A DNA stretch of 64,000 bases, from contig CAZGUX010000046.1 in NCBI GenBank assembly GCA_964529305.1, positions 1-64,000 on the forward strand. Direction: 5' to 3'. The notes below the pieces were generated by a model. That model did no database searches, was not told where the DNA came from, and saw only the letters and a program-made list of their open reading frames with translations. The translations under genes and the position numbers were made by a program. Shown piece after piece: positions 16,788 through 23,701 of the stretch. How positions within the stretch are numbered: position 1 is the first letter of the stretch; every line of letters starts with the position of its first letter. Source of the DNA: CAZGUX01 sp964529305. Its GTDB lineage: Bacteria; Acidobacteriota; Terriglobia; Bryobacterales; Bryobacteraceae.

Positions 16788-17021
16788 TTACCGGCGGCTT
16801 TCCAGATAGTTCTCGATTCGCGAGATCGAGTCGAATTTTCGCGGGTTGAGGTCAGAATCGGGGATGGAGATTCCGAAGGCCGCTTCGAGGCCACTCACGA
16901 GGTCCGGAAGCGCGAACGAATCGATGATTCCAGAGTCGAACAAGGATTCGTCAGGGTCGGGACCAATCGGTTTCTTCGCCACCTTGCGAAGAATTTCAAT
17001 GATCTGAGTTCGGGGTTCCAT
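16788..17021 (-). CDS. Acyl carrier protein (DltC-like)
   Basis: A 77-residue acidic four-helix carrier. The phosphopantetheine site is Ser35 in GIIDSFALPDLV, equivalent to the DSL motif of ACPs but with Phe after Ser. The N-terminal helix IIEILRKVAKK is followed by DPDESLFDSGIID, the loop typical of DltC and of stand-alone carriers in hybrid pathways. It overlaps the SGNH gene upstream by 26 bases and is 5 bases from the KASIII-like gene, so it belongs to the operon. AcpS at the end of the operon could install its arm. It is not the housekeeping AcpP: the motif and context differ. Confidence 0.88.
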   Translation of the reverse strand: MEPRTQIIEILRKVAKKPIGPDPDESLFDSGIIDSFALPDLVSGLEAAFGISIPDSDLNPRKFDSISRIENYLESRR

Positions 17022-18459
17022 TCGTGCCAGGGACAGGGAGGTTGGCAGGCACGGACTGCCCGATCAACTCCTCGCGGACCTTCAAGTACTTCTCATAATT
17101 GTACATGAGGTCATGGAACAGGACTTGCCCGATGCGGCGGTAGCCGTCGTGCGTAAAGTGGACATGGTCGCGTTGGGCCAGGCCGGCAAGGACCCATTGG
17201 CGCATGGCGCCGGGACCGCCCATTTTTTCCCTCAGATCCCAGAAAGCGCAACCGCTCTCCACGGCCGCTTCGCGCTGAGCCGCGATGATGCGATCGACAC
17301 GCTCGTAGGGGAGCCAGCGCCCGCGCGAACGGAAGAAGCGATCGGGCGGTCCCAGAACCAGGATGGAAGCGGCCGGCGCGGCCTCGCGCAGTTTGGCCAC
17401 GAGGGTCGAGAACATCGTGCGGTAGCTGTCCTGGGTCCAGTCGGAGTTGCCGGCCTCGTTTGTGCCGTAAGCCAGGACGATCAGGGCCGGAGTCCTGCGC
17501 GCCAGGTTGTCGGCGAGAATTCGCGCATCCCAGCGAAAGATGATGGAGGCTTGCGCGCCGTTGATGCCGAGGGTCTCGTACGTGACGCCATTCTCCTTCT
17601 CGGTCACCCAGCCGAACAGCCGAACGGGGGAGCGATCGAGCGTGCGCAACTCGAAGTGATGATGCCCTGGCGTCACGTCGGCGGAAAAATAGCCCGGGCC
17701 GAGTTCTCCGCCGGTGGAAATTGTGGCGACAGTGGTTCCGTTGTCGGCCAGTTCGAGAGAGCCTCCGCCCGGCTGTTGGAGGTAGAAGACTTCCAGCAAA
17801 CGGCAGTCGGCGTCGAGAGTGACGTACTCATTCGGGCGCGAAGCGCTGATGCTGACGCCGCCCAAGCCCCATAGGCCGTCGCCATCCCGGGACAGGAGTC
17901 CCTGCGATTTCCAATTGCGGGACGCGCCGCTTTGCAGATCCCACCGGCGATACCCGGCGAAAGGCCGGCCGGCAAGCGAGAAGCCGCCCCCGCCATCCCC
18001 AAACTGGGATTGAAGCAGCCCGCGCAGAGAGTGAGTCCAATCGTCGGCGGCGGTGTGTGAATCGCCGTAGTGGAGAATCCGCAAAGGATGCGAGACCGGA
18101 TCGCGGCTAGACCGGTACAGTTGCTCAAAGAACGGAACGAGGGCGCGCGGGTTCTCGATGCTGATGCTGTCGCTGGTGCGGTCGAGCGTGGCGCTGACAA
18201 GTTGGGTGGCCGCGCTACGGACCGCTGCGCTGACGGGCACGATGGCCGGATACCGCGACCGAACCCGGCGCGCCGGCCTGGGCGCACTGGTTCGCCGGAC
18301 CGTCTTCTTCACCACGGCCTTCTTCGGGGAAACGGCCTTGGCGGAAGAAGCCCGGCGTGACTTCTTGGCGCGAACAATCGCCTGGGCGCTGCTCTGAACG
18401 AGCAGTAACAAAACAGCGGCGGTCAAAGGAACCGTCAGGCGGTGTCGCGTCATCGCCAT
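16996..18459 (-). CDS. Exported SGNH/GDSL-family acyltransferase or esterase, copy 2 (basic linker)
   Basis: A 487-residue protein with a Sec signal (TVPLTAAVLLLLVQSSAQA) followed by a very basic linker at residues 30-70, rich in Lys/Arg and Ala/Ser/Pro, which is unusual. The SGNH core starts with block I, HYGDSHTAADD (Ser134), has the Asn-containing block YGTNEAG, and ends with the D-x-H-type block near the C-terminus (HFTHDGYRRIG). It is a clear paralogue of the gene directly upstream, with shared FGDGGGGF, YGTNE and LFGWV segments. With MBOAT partners, such proteins act as the periplasmic half of acyl transfer (compare DltD and AlgX/AlgJ). Its start abuts the upstream stop without a gap. 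Confidence 0.85.
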   Translation of the reverse strand: MAMTRHRLTVPLTAAVLLLLVQSSAQAIVRAKKSRRASSAKAVSPKKAVVKKTVRRTSAPRPARRVRSRYPAIVPVSAAVRSAATQLVSATLDRTSDSISIENPRALVPFFEQLYRSSRDPVSHPLRILHYGDSHTAADDWTHSLRGLLQSQFGDGGGGFSLAGRPFAGYRRWDLQSGASRNWKSQGLLSRDGDGLWGLGGVSISASRPNEYVTLDADCRLLEVFYLQQPGGGSLELADNGTTVATISTGGELGPGYFSADVTPGHHHFELRTLDRSPVRLFGWVTEKENGVTYETLGINGAQASIIFRWDARILADNLARRTPALIVLAYGTNEAGNSDWTQDSYRTMFSTLVAKLREAAPAASILVLGPPDRFFRSRGRWLPYERVDRIIAAQREAAVESGCAFWDLREKMGGPGAMRQWVLAGLAQRDHVHFTHDGYRRIGQVLFHDLMYNYEKYLKVREELIGQSVPANLPVPGTNGTPNSDH

Positions 18460-19851
18460 CTATCGACGGACCTGCCTTTCCGCCGGGCGCTCGGGGAGCG
18501 CCTGGGCGAAACGCTGCTGCATGTGCTGGATCTTATACCGGTTGAAGCCGTCGAGAAGAGCCTGATACAGCAAGGTGCCGACGATCCGCGCGCCTGCGGG
18601 CATGGGATGAATGAAATCGCCGCCGACCAGCCGGGGTTCGGCCTGATACCAGCGGCCCATGGTGCCGGGTCCTCCCATGGCGAGGTAGGTATTGAAAAAA
18701 CCGCAACCGTTTTCGAGGGCGACCTGCTGCTGGATGGCCACGAGCTTCGGGATCCCGGGCATCGTGCCGATGTCGCCTCCGGTCTCGCGCCGGCCGCGAT
18801 CCATTGGGCTCATGACGAGAATGGAGGCCTGCGGCGTAGCAGCGCGCACTCTGCGGATGATCTCCTTCAATTCCCTAGTGTAGTATTGATCAATATACTG
18901 CATGTAGCCGCTCTCGTTGGTTCCGTAGTTGATGATCACGAGATCGGGATTCGCGTGCCGGAGTTGTTCGGTCCAGTGTTTTCCGTCGAAAACCCGGGAC
19001 AGGACATTAACCGAGGCTCCATTGAGGCCAATGCTGTCGTAGACCACACCCGGGCCCGGCTTGAAGAAGACCGCGCCGAACAGGCGGACCGGGCCGTTGG
19101 GGCGAAGTTCAAAGGTGCGGGCGAGAGAGGGCACTGGCAGCCGTTCGAAGCCGGAGCCCGGCGAGGCGGAATCGGTCTGAATGTTGCCGATGATTCTGCC
19201 GTCCGCCAGCACGCTGACTGTCCCTCCTCCGGGTTGGCCGAAATAGGAGACTTCGACCGAAGTGTGGCCCGGATGTTGAAAGGTCCACCGGGCGACGGAA
19301 CCCGCGCCGCCGCGAAAGCTGACGCCCCCAAGGCCATAGTAGCCATCGCGGGTCCTTGACATAGTAGACGATTCCACGGCGAATCCGGACGACCGGATGG
19401 CGACGCCAAAATGGTCATACCACGCCCACGGCTTCTCGATCAGGAGGAATCCATGGCCGGCGTCCCCGAATTGTTTTTGGAGCAGACGCCGGCTGTCCCC
19501 GGTAATCAGATCGGCCGTGGTGGGGGAATCCCCGTAGTGGACAATCCGGCAAACCGTTCCAGGCTCGCGGGTTTCGGCCCGCCACAGGGCCTCGAAGAAG
19601 TGGTCGAGGGCGCCCTCGCTTTGGCTGAGGCGGAAGATTTTGAAGCTGGCGGCATCGCGTTCCGGGTGCAGGCGCAGTTCTTCGTCCTGGACCGTGGCCG
19701 ATGGCTGGTTGCGGGGGACGAAGTCCAGGACGCCGGCAATGCCCTGCCAGTCCATCACTTTATAGTCCTTGAAGTATTCCAAATGGTCCGGGATCGCGAA
19801 CAAGACGAGCAGCGTCAGAAGAACGAGCGTCGGCTTGAGCGGCAGGTGCAT
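18460..19851 (-). CDS. Membrane-anchored SGNH/GDSL-family acyltransferase or esterase, copy 1
   Basis: ATG 19851 gives 463 residues, 11 bases downstream of the MBOAT stop. An N-terminal hydrophobic segment (PTLVLLTLLVLFAIP, residues 7-21) anchors or exports it. The SGNH blocks are HYGDSPTTAD (Ser109), the Asn block NYGTNESG, and the C-terminal catalytic pair in GDFIHP. The segments FGDAGHGF, YGLGGVSFRGG, SYFGQPGGG and RLFGAVFF are shared with copy 2. The likely role is to receive or hand over an acyl group outside the membrane from the MBOAT protein to a glycan, or to remove it. A tandem duplication gave the two copies. Confidence 0.85.
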   Translation of the reverse strand: MHLPLKPTLVLLTLLVLFAIPDHLEYFKDYKVMDWQGIAGVLDFVPRNQPSATVQDEELRLHPERDAASFKIFRLSQSEGALDHFFEALWRAETREPGTVCRIVHYGDSPTTADLITGDSRRLLQKQFGDAGHGFLLIEKPWAWYDHFGVAIRSSGFAVESSTMSRTRDGYYGLGGVSFRGGAGSVARWTFQHPGHTSVEVSYFGQPGGGTVSVLADGRIIGNIQTDSASPGSGFERLPVPSLARTFELRPNGPVRLFGAVFFKPGPGVVYDSIGLNGASVNVLSRVFDGKHWTEQLRHANPDLVIINYGTNESGYMQYIDQYYTRELKEIIRRVRAATPQASILVMSPMDRGRRETGGDIGTMPGIPKLVAIQQQVALENGCGFFNTYLAMGGPGTMGRWYQAEPRLVGGDFIHPMPAGARIVGTLLYQALLDGFNRYKIQHMQQRFAQALPERPAERQVRR

Positions 19852-19862
19852 GGGTCCGCTTT

Positions 19863-21269
19863 TCAGAACCTGGTATAGATGAACGGGGCAGCCCCGGTAG
19901 CCGCCACGTACTGCAGCGCGATGGCCAGCAACATCAGGGTAGCAGCCTGCGCGTAAAACGGGAGGGCGGCGTAGCGCTGCTGCGACCAGAGATTCCAGGC
20001 GGACGGCGCATAGTGGCCGGCGACGGCGATCGCGAGAATCACGCCGAGGGCCGGCGAGATGTTGGCGAAGGCGACGGTTCCCGATCCGATGCGCTGGAGG
20101 ATCGCCACGGCCGCGGCCGGGTCGGGCGAGCGGAAGAAGATCCAGGCGAAGCAGACGAAGTGAATCGTGAGGACGGCGGCGCCGGCGCGGCGCCACCACG
20201 CCGGCGCAACCGAGGCTCCGCGCCAGGTTTGCCAGGCGCGCTGCAGGGCGAGGGCGATTCCGTGCATCAGGCCCCACAGGACGAAGTTCCAACTCGCGCC
20301 ATGCCAGAGGCCGCCCAGCGTCATGGTGACGACCAGGTTCAAGTACGTCCAGATTTTCCAGCGGGAGCGCAGGCCCGGCAGGGAAAAATAGAGATAGTCA
20401 CGGAGCCAGTTGGAAAGCGAAATGTGCCACCGCCTCCAGAAATCGGCGATATTGACGGCCGAGTAGGGCTGATTGAAGTTCGGCGGGAGCTTGATTCCCA
20501 GAAGCAAGGCCGAGCCTATAGCGATATCGGTGTACCCGGAGAAATCGTAGTAAAGCTGGAGGGCATAGCCGTAGACGCCGATCAGAACCTCGCTGCCCGC
20601 GTAGAGCTTTGGAAGGTCGAAGACGCGGTTGACCAGGTTGTCGGCCAGGTAATCGGCGATGAGCAGCTTCTTCATCAGGCCCACAGCGATCAGGAACAGG
20701 GCCTTCCCGCTGTCGGCGGATTCCAGGGTGCGGCTCGTCTTCTCCACCTGCGGCAGCAAAGTCGCGACGCGGGTAATCGGGCCGGCGAGTGTCGTGGGAA
20801 AGAAGGACACGCTGGCCAGGTAGGCGAGGAGGCTGGAGGCGGGTTTCGCGTCGCGCCGGTATACGTCGAGCGTGTAGGTGAGGGACTGGAAGCAGTAAAA
20901 CGAAATGCCGAGGGGGAAAGTCCAATGCCACGCGGGGGCGGCCTGACCGGTCGCGCGCGTGTAGTTCTCCATCAGAAACGGCATGTACTTGAACGACGCG
21001 AGAATGCCCAGGTTGACGAGGATACTGAGGGACACCAGGGATCGGCGAAGCCAGGCCCGGCGGGCGCGGCCGAGTGCCAGGCCGACCAGGTAGTCGCACG
21101 TCGAGGCGGCGGGGATCAAGCCGAGATAGAACAAGTCCCACTTGGCATAAAAGAAGTAATTGGCGAACAGGAGCACGGCTAGCCCTAACGCGCGCACCCT
21201 TGACAGAGGCCAGTACAGGAAGAACACGGCCGCCAGAAAAATGAAATAGGCGCTCGAGGAGAGGACCAT
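19863..21269 (-). CDS. MBOAT family O-acyltransferase (AlgI/DltB-like)
   Basis: A polytopic inner-membrane protein of 468 residues from ATG 21269; an ATG six codons earlier (21287) overlaps a -10-like hexamer and has no ribosome site. The MBOAT signature is clear: LGISFYCFQSLTYTLDVYR, YFFSLPG-type amphipathic stretches and the catalytic His329 (numbered from 21287) in GGLWHGASWNFVLWG. AlgI and DltB relatives pass an acyl group from a cytoplasmic carrier across the membrane to a periplasmic acceptor, together with SGNH partners. It is the first gene of the operon and stands divergent to the potassium channel gene, only 42 bases away. Confidence 0.92.
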   Translation of the reverse strand: MVLSSSAYFIFLAAVFFLYWPLSRVRALGLAVLLFANYFFYAKWDLFYLGLIPAASTCDYLVGLALGRARRAWLRRSLVSLSILVNLGILASFKYMPFLMENYTRATGQAAPAWHWTFPLGISFYCFQSLTYTLDVYRRDAKPASSLLAYLASVSFFPTTLAGPITRVATLLPQVEKTSRTLESADSGKALFLIAVGLMKKLLIADYLADNLVNRVFDLPKLYAGSEVLIGVYGYALQLYYDFSGYTDIAIGSALLLGIKLPPNFNQPYSAVNIADFWRRWHISLSNWLRDYLYFSLPGLRSRWKIWTYLNLVVTMTLGGLWHGASWNFVLWGLMHGIALALQRAWQTWRGASVAPAWWRRAGAAVLTIHFVCFAWIFFRSPDPAAAVAILQRIGSGTVAFANISPALGVILAIAVAGHYAPSAWNLWSQQRYAALPFYAQAATLMLLAIALQYVAATGAAPFIYTRF

Positions 21270-21285
21270 TCCGGGCAGGACTCCC

Positions 21286-21293
21286 ATTATACT
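21286..21293 (-). promoter_or_regulatory. -10-like hexamer between divergent genes
   Basis: On the minus strand the hexamer TATAAT (21291-21286) lies 17 bases before the MBOAT start at 21269. On the plus strand the overlapping TATACT (21288-21293) lies 19 bases before the channel start. No good -35 box is present on either strand, so this is only a candidate divergent promoter with very short leaders. Confidence 0.3.
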
Positions 21294-21311
21294 GGGATCG
21301 TCGCTACTCCC

Positions 21312-22328
21312 TTGTTTCCGAATACCTTTCGCAGTCTGAACCGCATCAAGCGCCGGATCGGGATCTTCGGCGCCTCGATCGCGGGCACGTTAGCCTTCGG
21401 CACGGCTGGATTCGTCCTGCTCGAACACTATAGCCCGTTCGATGCGTTCTACATGGCTCTGATCACGGTGACGACCATCGGCTATGCCGAGATCCACCCT
21501 CTCAGCCACGCGGGCCGGATCTTCAATGCCATTTTGATTATGGTGGGAGTGACGATCGTGTTCCTGGCGATCGGGGCCATGGCGCAAACCGTCATCGAAC
21601 TGGAGTTGGGCGAGTTCTTCGGACAGCGGCGCACCAAACGTATGATCGACAAACTGAAGGACCATTTCATCGTTTGCGGGTACGGCCGCGTCGGTCGCGG
21701 CGCGGCGCTGGAACTGCAGCGTACGGGCGTGCCGTTCGTGGTGGTGGACAAGGACGACGAGCGGGTAGAGCGGGCGATGCATGCGGGCATGCTGGCGGTC
21801 GTGGCGGACTCGACGCGAGACCAGACGCTGCGCGACGTGCACGTCGACCGGGCGCGCGGCCTGGTCACCGCGCTTTCGACGGACGCGGATAACCTGTTTG
21901 TCGTACTGTCGGCGCGGAACCTGAATCCGAACCTGTTTCTGGCGGCTCGCGTGTCGGAAGAAGAGGCCGAGCAGAAGCTCAGGCTGGCGGGAGCGAACCT
22001 GGTGTTTGCGCCGTACACGTCGGCGGGGCACCGGCTGGCGCAGGGGATGGTGCGCCCGCACGTCCAGCAGTTCCTGGACTTCGCCAGCCTGGGACTGAAC
22101 GTGGCGATCGAACAGGTACAGGTCTCCGATTCGAGTGAGTTCGTCTCGAGAACGATTCAGCAGATGCAGTTGAGGCGGGACTTCGGGGTGATCGTGCTGG
22201 CGATTCGAAAGGCCAGCGGGGAGATGCAGTTCAATCCGCCGGCCGAGGCGGTGATCGGGGCCAGCGACCACTTGATCGTGATGGGCGAACCGCCGAGTCT
22301 GCGGCGTCTGGAGGGAATCCTCACGTAA
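21312..22328 (+). CDS. Two-helix potassium channel with RCK (TrkA-N/TrkA-C) domain, GYA filter
   Basis: A 338-residue membrane protein (TTG start at 21312). TM1 is about 17-38, the pore helix and filter 42-60, TM2 about 67-90. The cytoplasmic RCK_N domain (about 113-235) has the nucleotide loop CGYGRVGRGAA and a conserved Asp (VVDKDD), and RCK_C occupies about 250-335. This is the MthK/Kch-type architecture for ligand-gated K+ flux. The filter reads TTIGYAE rather than TVGYGD: Gly to Ala at residue 59, which in canonical channels forms part of the ion path. Whether it is K+-selective is therefore open. Confidence 0.88.
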   Translation: MFPNTFRSLNRIKRRIGIFGASIAGTLAFGTAGFVLLEHYSPFDAFYMALITVTTIGYAEIHPLSHAGRIFNAILIMVGVTIVFLAIGAMAQTVIELELGEFFGQRRTKRMIDKLKDHFIVCGYGRVGRGAALELQRTGVPFVVVDKDDERVERAMHAGMLAVVADSTRDQTLRDVHVDRARGLVTALSTDADNLFVVLSARNLNPNLFLAARVSEEEAEQKLRLAGANLVFAPYTSAGHRLAQGMVRPHVQQFLDFASLGLNVAIEQVQVSDSSEFVSRTIQQMQLRRDFGVIVLAIRKASGEMQFNPPAEAVIGASDHLIVMGEPPSLRRLEGILT

Positions 22329-22329
22329 G

Positions 22330-22557
22330 ATGGGAAGCGTGAGCGATCTTGATTCATTACGAGTGGACCGGACCCGATTCGAGGTTTGCTCTCTTTCGGA
22401 GTTGACCGACGATCGCGAGTACTGGCGATCCAAAACGCCGGCCGAACGGCTAGAGGCTCTGGAGATCATGCGGCAGATTGCCTATGGGTACGATCCGGCT
22501 ACCGCGAGGATCGAGAAGGTCCTCGAGGTCGTCAAGCTACCAGACCCTTCACAATAA
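22330..22557 (+). CDS. Small conserved protein of the type found next to nucleotidyltransferase toxins
   Basis: A 75-residue protein starting one base after the channel stop and ending 8 bases before ybaK. It contains the block YWRSKTPAERLEALEIMRQ followed by AYGYDPATARIEKVLEVV. That block is known to me from many small hypothetical proteins in Cyanobacteria, Chloroflexi and Acidobacteria, usually followed by a nucleotidyltransferase-like partner, which is absent here. I do not know its function. It may be an orphan antitoxin-like protein. Cotranscription with the channel and ybaK is likely from spacing. Confidence 0.65.
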   Translation: MGSVSDLDSLRVDRTRFEVCSLSELTDDREYWRSKTPAERLEALEIMRQIAYGYDPATARIEKVLEVVKLPDPSQ

Positions 22558-22565
22558 ACCTTGGC

Positions 22566-23048
22566 ATGACGAAGACCAATGCGGTCCGCGTATTGGACCG
22601 GCTGAACATTCGTTACGAACTTCGTGAATACGAGGTCGACCCGGAAGATCTGAGCGCCGAAGCCGTTGCCGCGAAGGTCGGCATGCCGGCCGAGCAGGTG
22701 TTCAAGACGCTGGTAGCGCGGGGCGACCGCAACGGTGTGTGCCTGGCGGTGATTCCCGGCAACGAGCAACTCGACCTGAAGGCTCTCGCGCACGCATCCG
22801 GAGACCGGAAAACCGAGACCGTTCCGTTGAAGGAAGTACAAGGCCTGACGGGCTACATCCGCGGTGGCGTGACGGCGCTGGCCTGTAAGAAAGACTATCC
22901 GGTCTACGTGGACGAAACCGCGCAGTTGTTCGAGGTGATCTCGATTTCGGCGGGAGTGCGGGGAATGCAGATTCTGCTCGCGCCGGACGACTATCTGCGA
23001 GCGGCGAACGGGGTGTACGCGGCGATCTCGAAGGCGAAGGATCGGTAG
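22566..23048 (+). CDS. ybaK: Cys-tRNA(Pro)/Cys-tRNA(Cys) deacylase
   Basis: A 160-residue trans-editing enzyme that hydrolyses mischarged Cys-tRNA(Pro). ATG 22566 is chosen because the N-terminus TKTNAVRVLDRLNIRYELREY is the classic YbaK/EbsC start. The editing pocket residues are in the block EQVFKTLVARGD, the conserved lysine in KALAHASG, and the block GYIRGGVTALACKKDYPVYVDE is diagnostic. Family length is about 155-165 residues. It follows a small conserved protein with an 8-base gap. Confidence 0.93.
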   Translation: MTKTNAVRVLDRLNIRYELREYEVDPEDLSAEAVAAKVGMPAEQVFKTLVARGDRNGVCLAVIPGNEQLDLKALAHASGDRKTETVPLKEVQGLTGYIRGGVTALACKKDYPVYVDETAQLFEVISISAGVRGMQILLAPDDYLRAANGVYAAISKAKDR

Positions 23049-23148
23049 GGGAAAGTGACCGTGAGCGGCGTTCCACCGCCTTCTCGAGGGTTTGATTGGG
23101 GAGGTTGCCGATGCCTATGCGGTCGGCATCTGCGGTAGAGTTAGTGAC

Positions 23149-23370
23149 ATGACGGGTCTACTCGAGGAGGCACTTCGCCGTGTACAAGCCTTGCCCCAAC
23201 AGGAGCAGGACGCGATTGCAGCCCAGATTCTGGAGAGTCTCGACGACGAAGAAGCGTGGGCACGGAGTTTTCGAGAGAATCCGGAGGTTTTGCGCTCCCT
23301 AGCTCGCGAGGCCATGGAGGAACATCGCCGAGGCGAAACCCATTCGCTTGAAGAACTCATTGACGAATGA
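23149..23370 (+). CDS. Antitoxin of a RelE/ParE-type toxin-antitoxin pair
   Basis: A 73-residue helical, acidic protein with start ATG 23149. It has the layout of short antitoxins that pair with RelE/ParE toxins: EEALRRVQALPQQEQDAIAAQILESL, a DEE-acidic middle and a disordered GETHSLEELIDE tail that would wrap the toxin. The same LP-EEQ-AIA-ILE-L pattern recurs in numerous 'addiction module' antitoxins. Its last codons overlap the toxin start by 4 bases (ATGA), showing translational coupling. Confidence 0.8.
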   Translation: MTGLLEEALRRVQALPQQEQDAIAAQILESLDDEEAWARSFRENPEVLRSLAREAMEEHRRGETHSLEELIDE

Positions 23371-23627
23371 GATCCTTCACGTCCCGCCGATTTCGGCAAG
23401 CCTACCGAAGTCTGCCTGAAGCCGTTCAACGACAGGCGCGTCGCTCCTACCAGCTTTTTCTCCAGAATCCCTATCATCCGAGTCTCAACTTCAAGAAGGT
23501 CGACACGGCAAACAACTTCTACTCGGTGCGGATCGGCCTTGGCCACCGCGCGATGGGCCAGATGCAGGGCTCGGATCTCGTGTGGTTCTGGATTGGCCCG
23601 CACAGCGAGTACGATCGGCTCGTGTAA
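23367..23627 (+). CDS. RelE/ParE-family toxin
   Basis: An 86-residue basic protein. The N-terminal SRRFRQAYRSLPEAVQRQARRSYQLFLQNP and the C-terminal strands (FYSVRIGLGHRAMG, VWFWIGPHSEYDRL) match the small RelE/ParE fold; the residues HSEYDRL near the end are a common terminal signature. In characterised members the toxin either cleaves mRNA at the ribosome (RelE) or poisons gyrase (ParE); sequence alone does not decide which. It overlaps its antitoxin by 4 bases. Confidence 0.85.
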   Translation: MRSFTSRRFRQAYRSLPEAVQRQARRSYQLFLQNPYHPSLNFKKVDTANNFYSVRIGLGHRAMGQMQGSDLVWFWIGPHSEYDRLV

Positions 23628-23701
23628 TCGGAAGCAACCGGGTGATGGCACTTGCTTGTCGCCCGTCGACGGCACTATGGTGTAAGGAAGTCCTATCGCC
23701 T

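Noticed and set aside
15856..17021. Polyketide or fatty-acid biosynthetic cluster from KASIII plus ACP
   Set aside because: No ketoreductase, dehydratase or FabF-type synthase nearby; MBOAT and SGNH neighbours point to acyl transfer instead.
20013..21182. 389-codon plus-strand open frame antisense to the MBOAT gene
   Set aside because: The minus frame encodes a clear multi-helix MBOAT protein; the antisense product is low-complexity Gly/Arg/Glu-rich.
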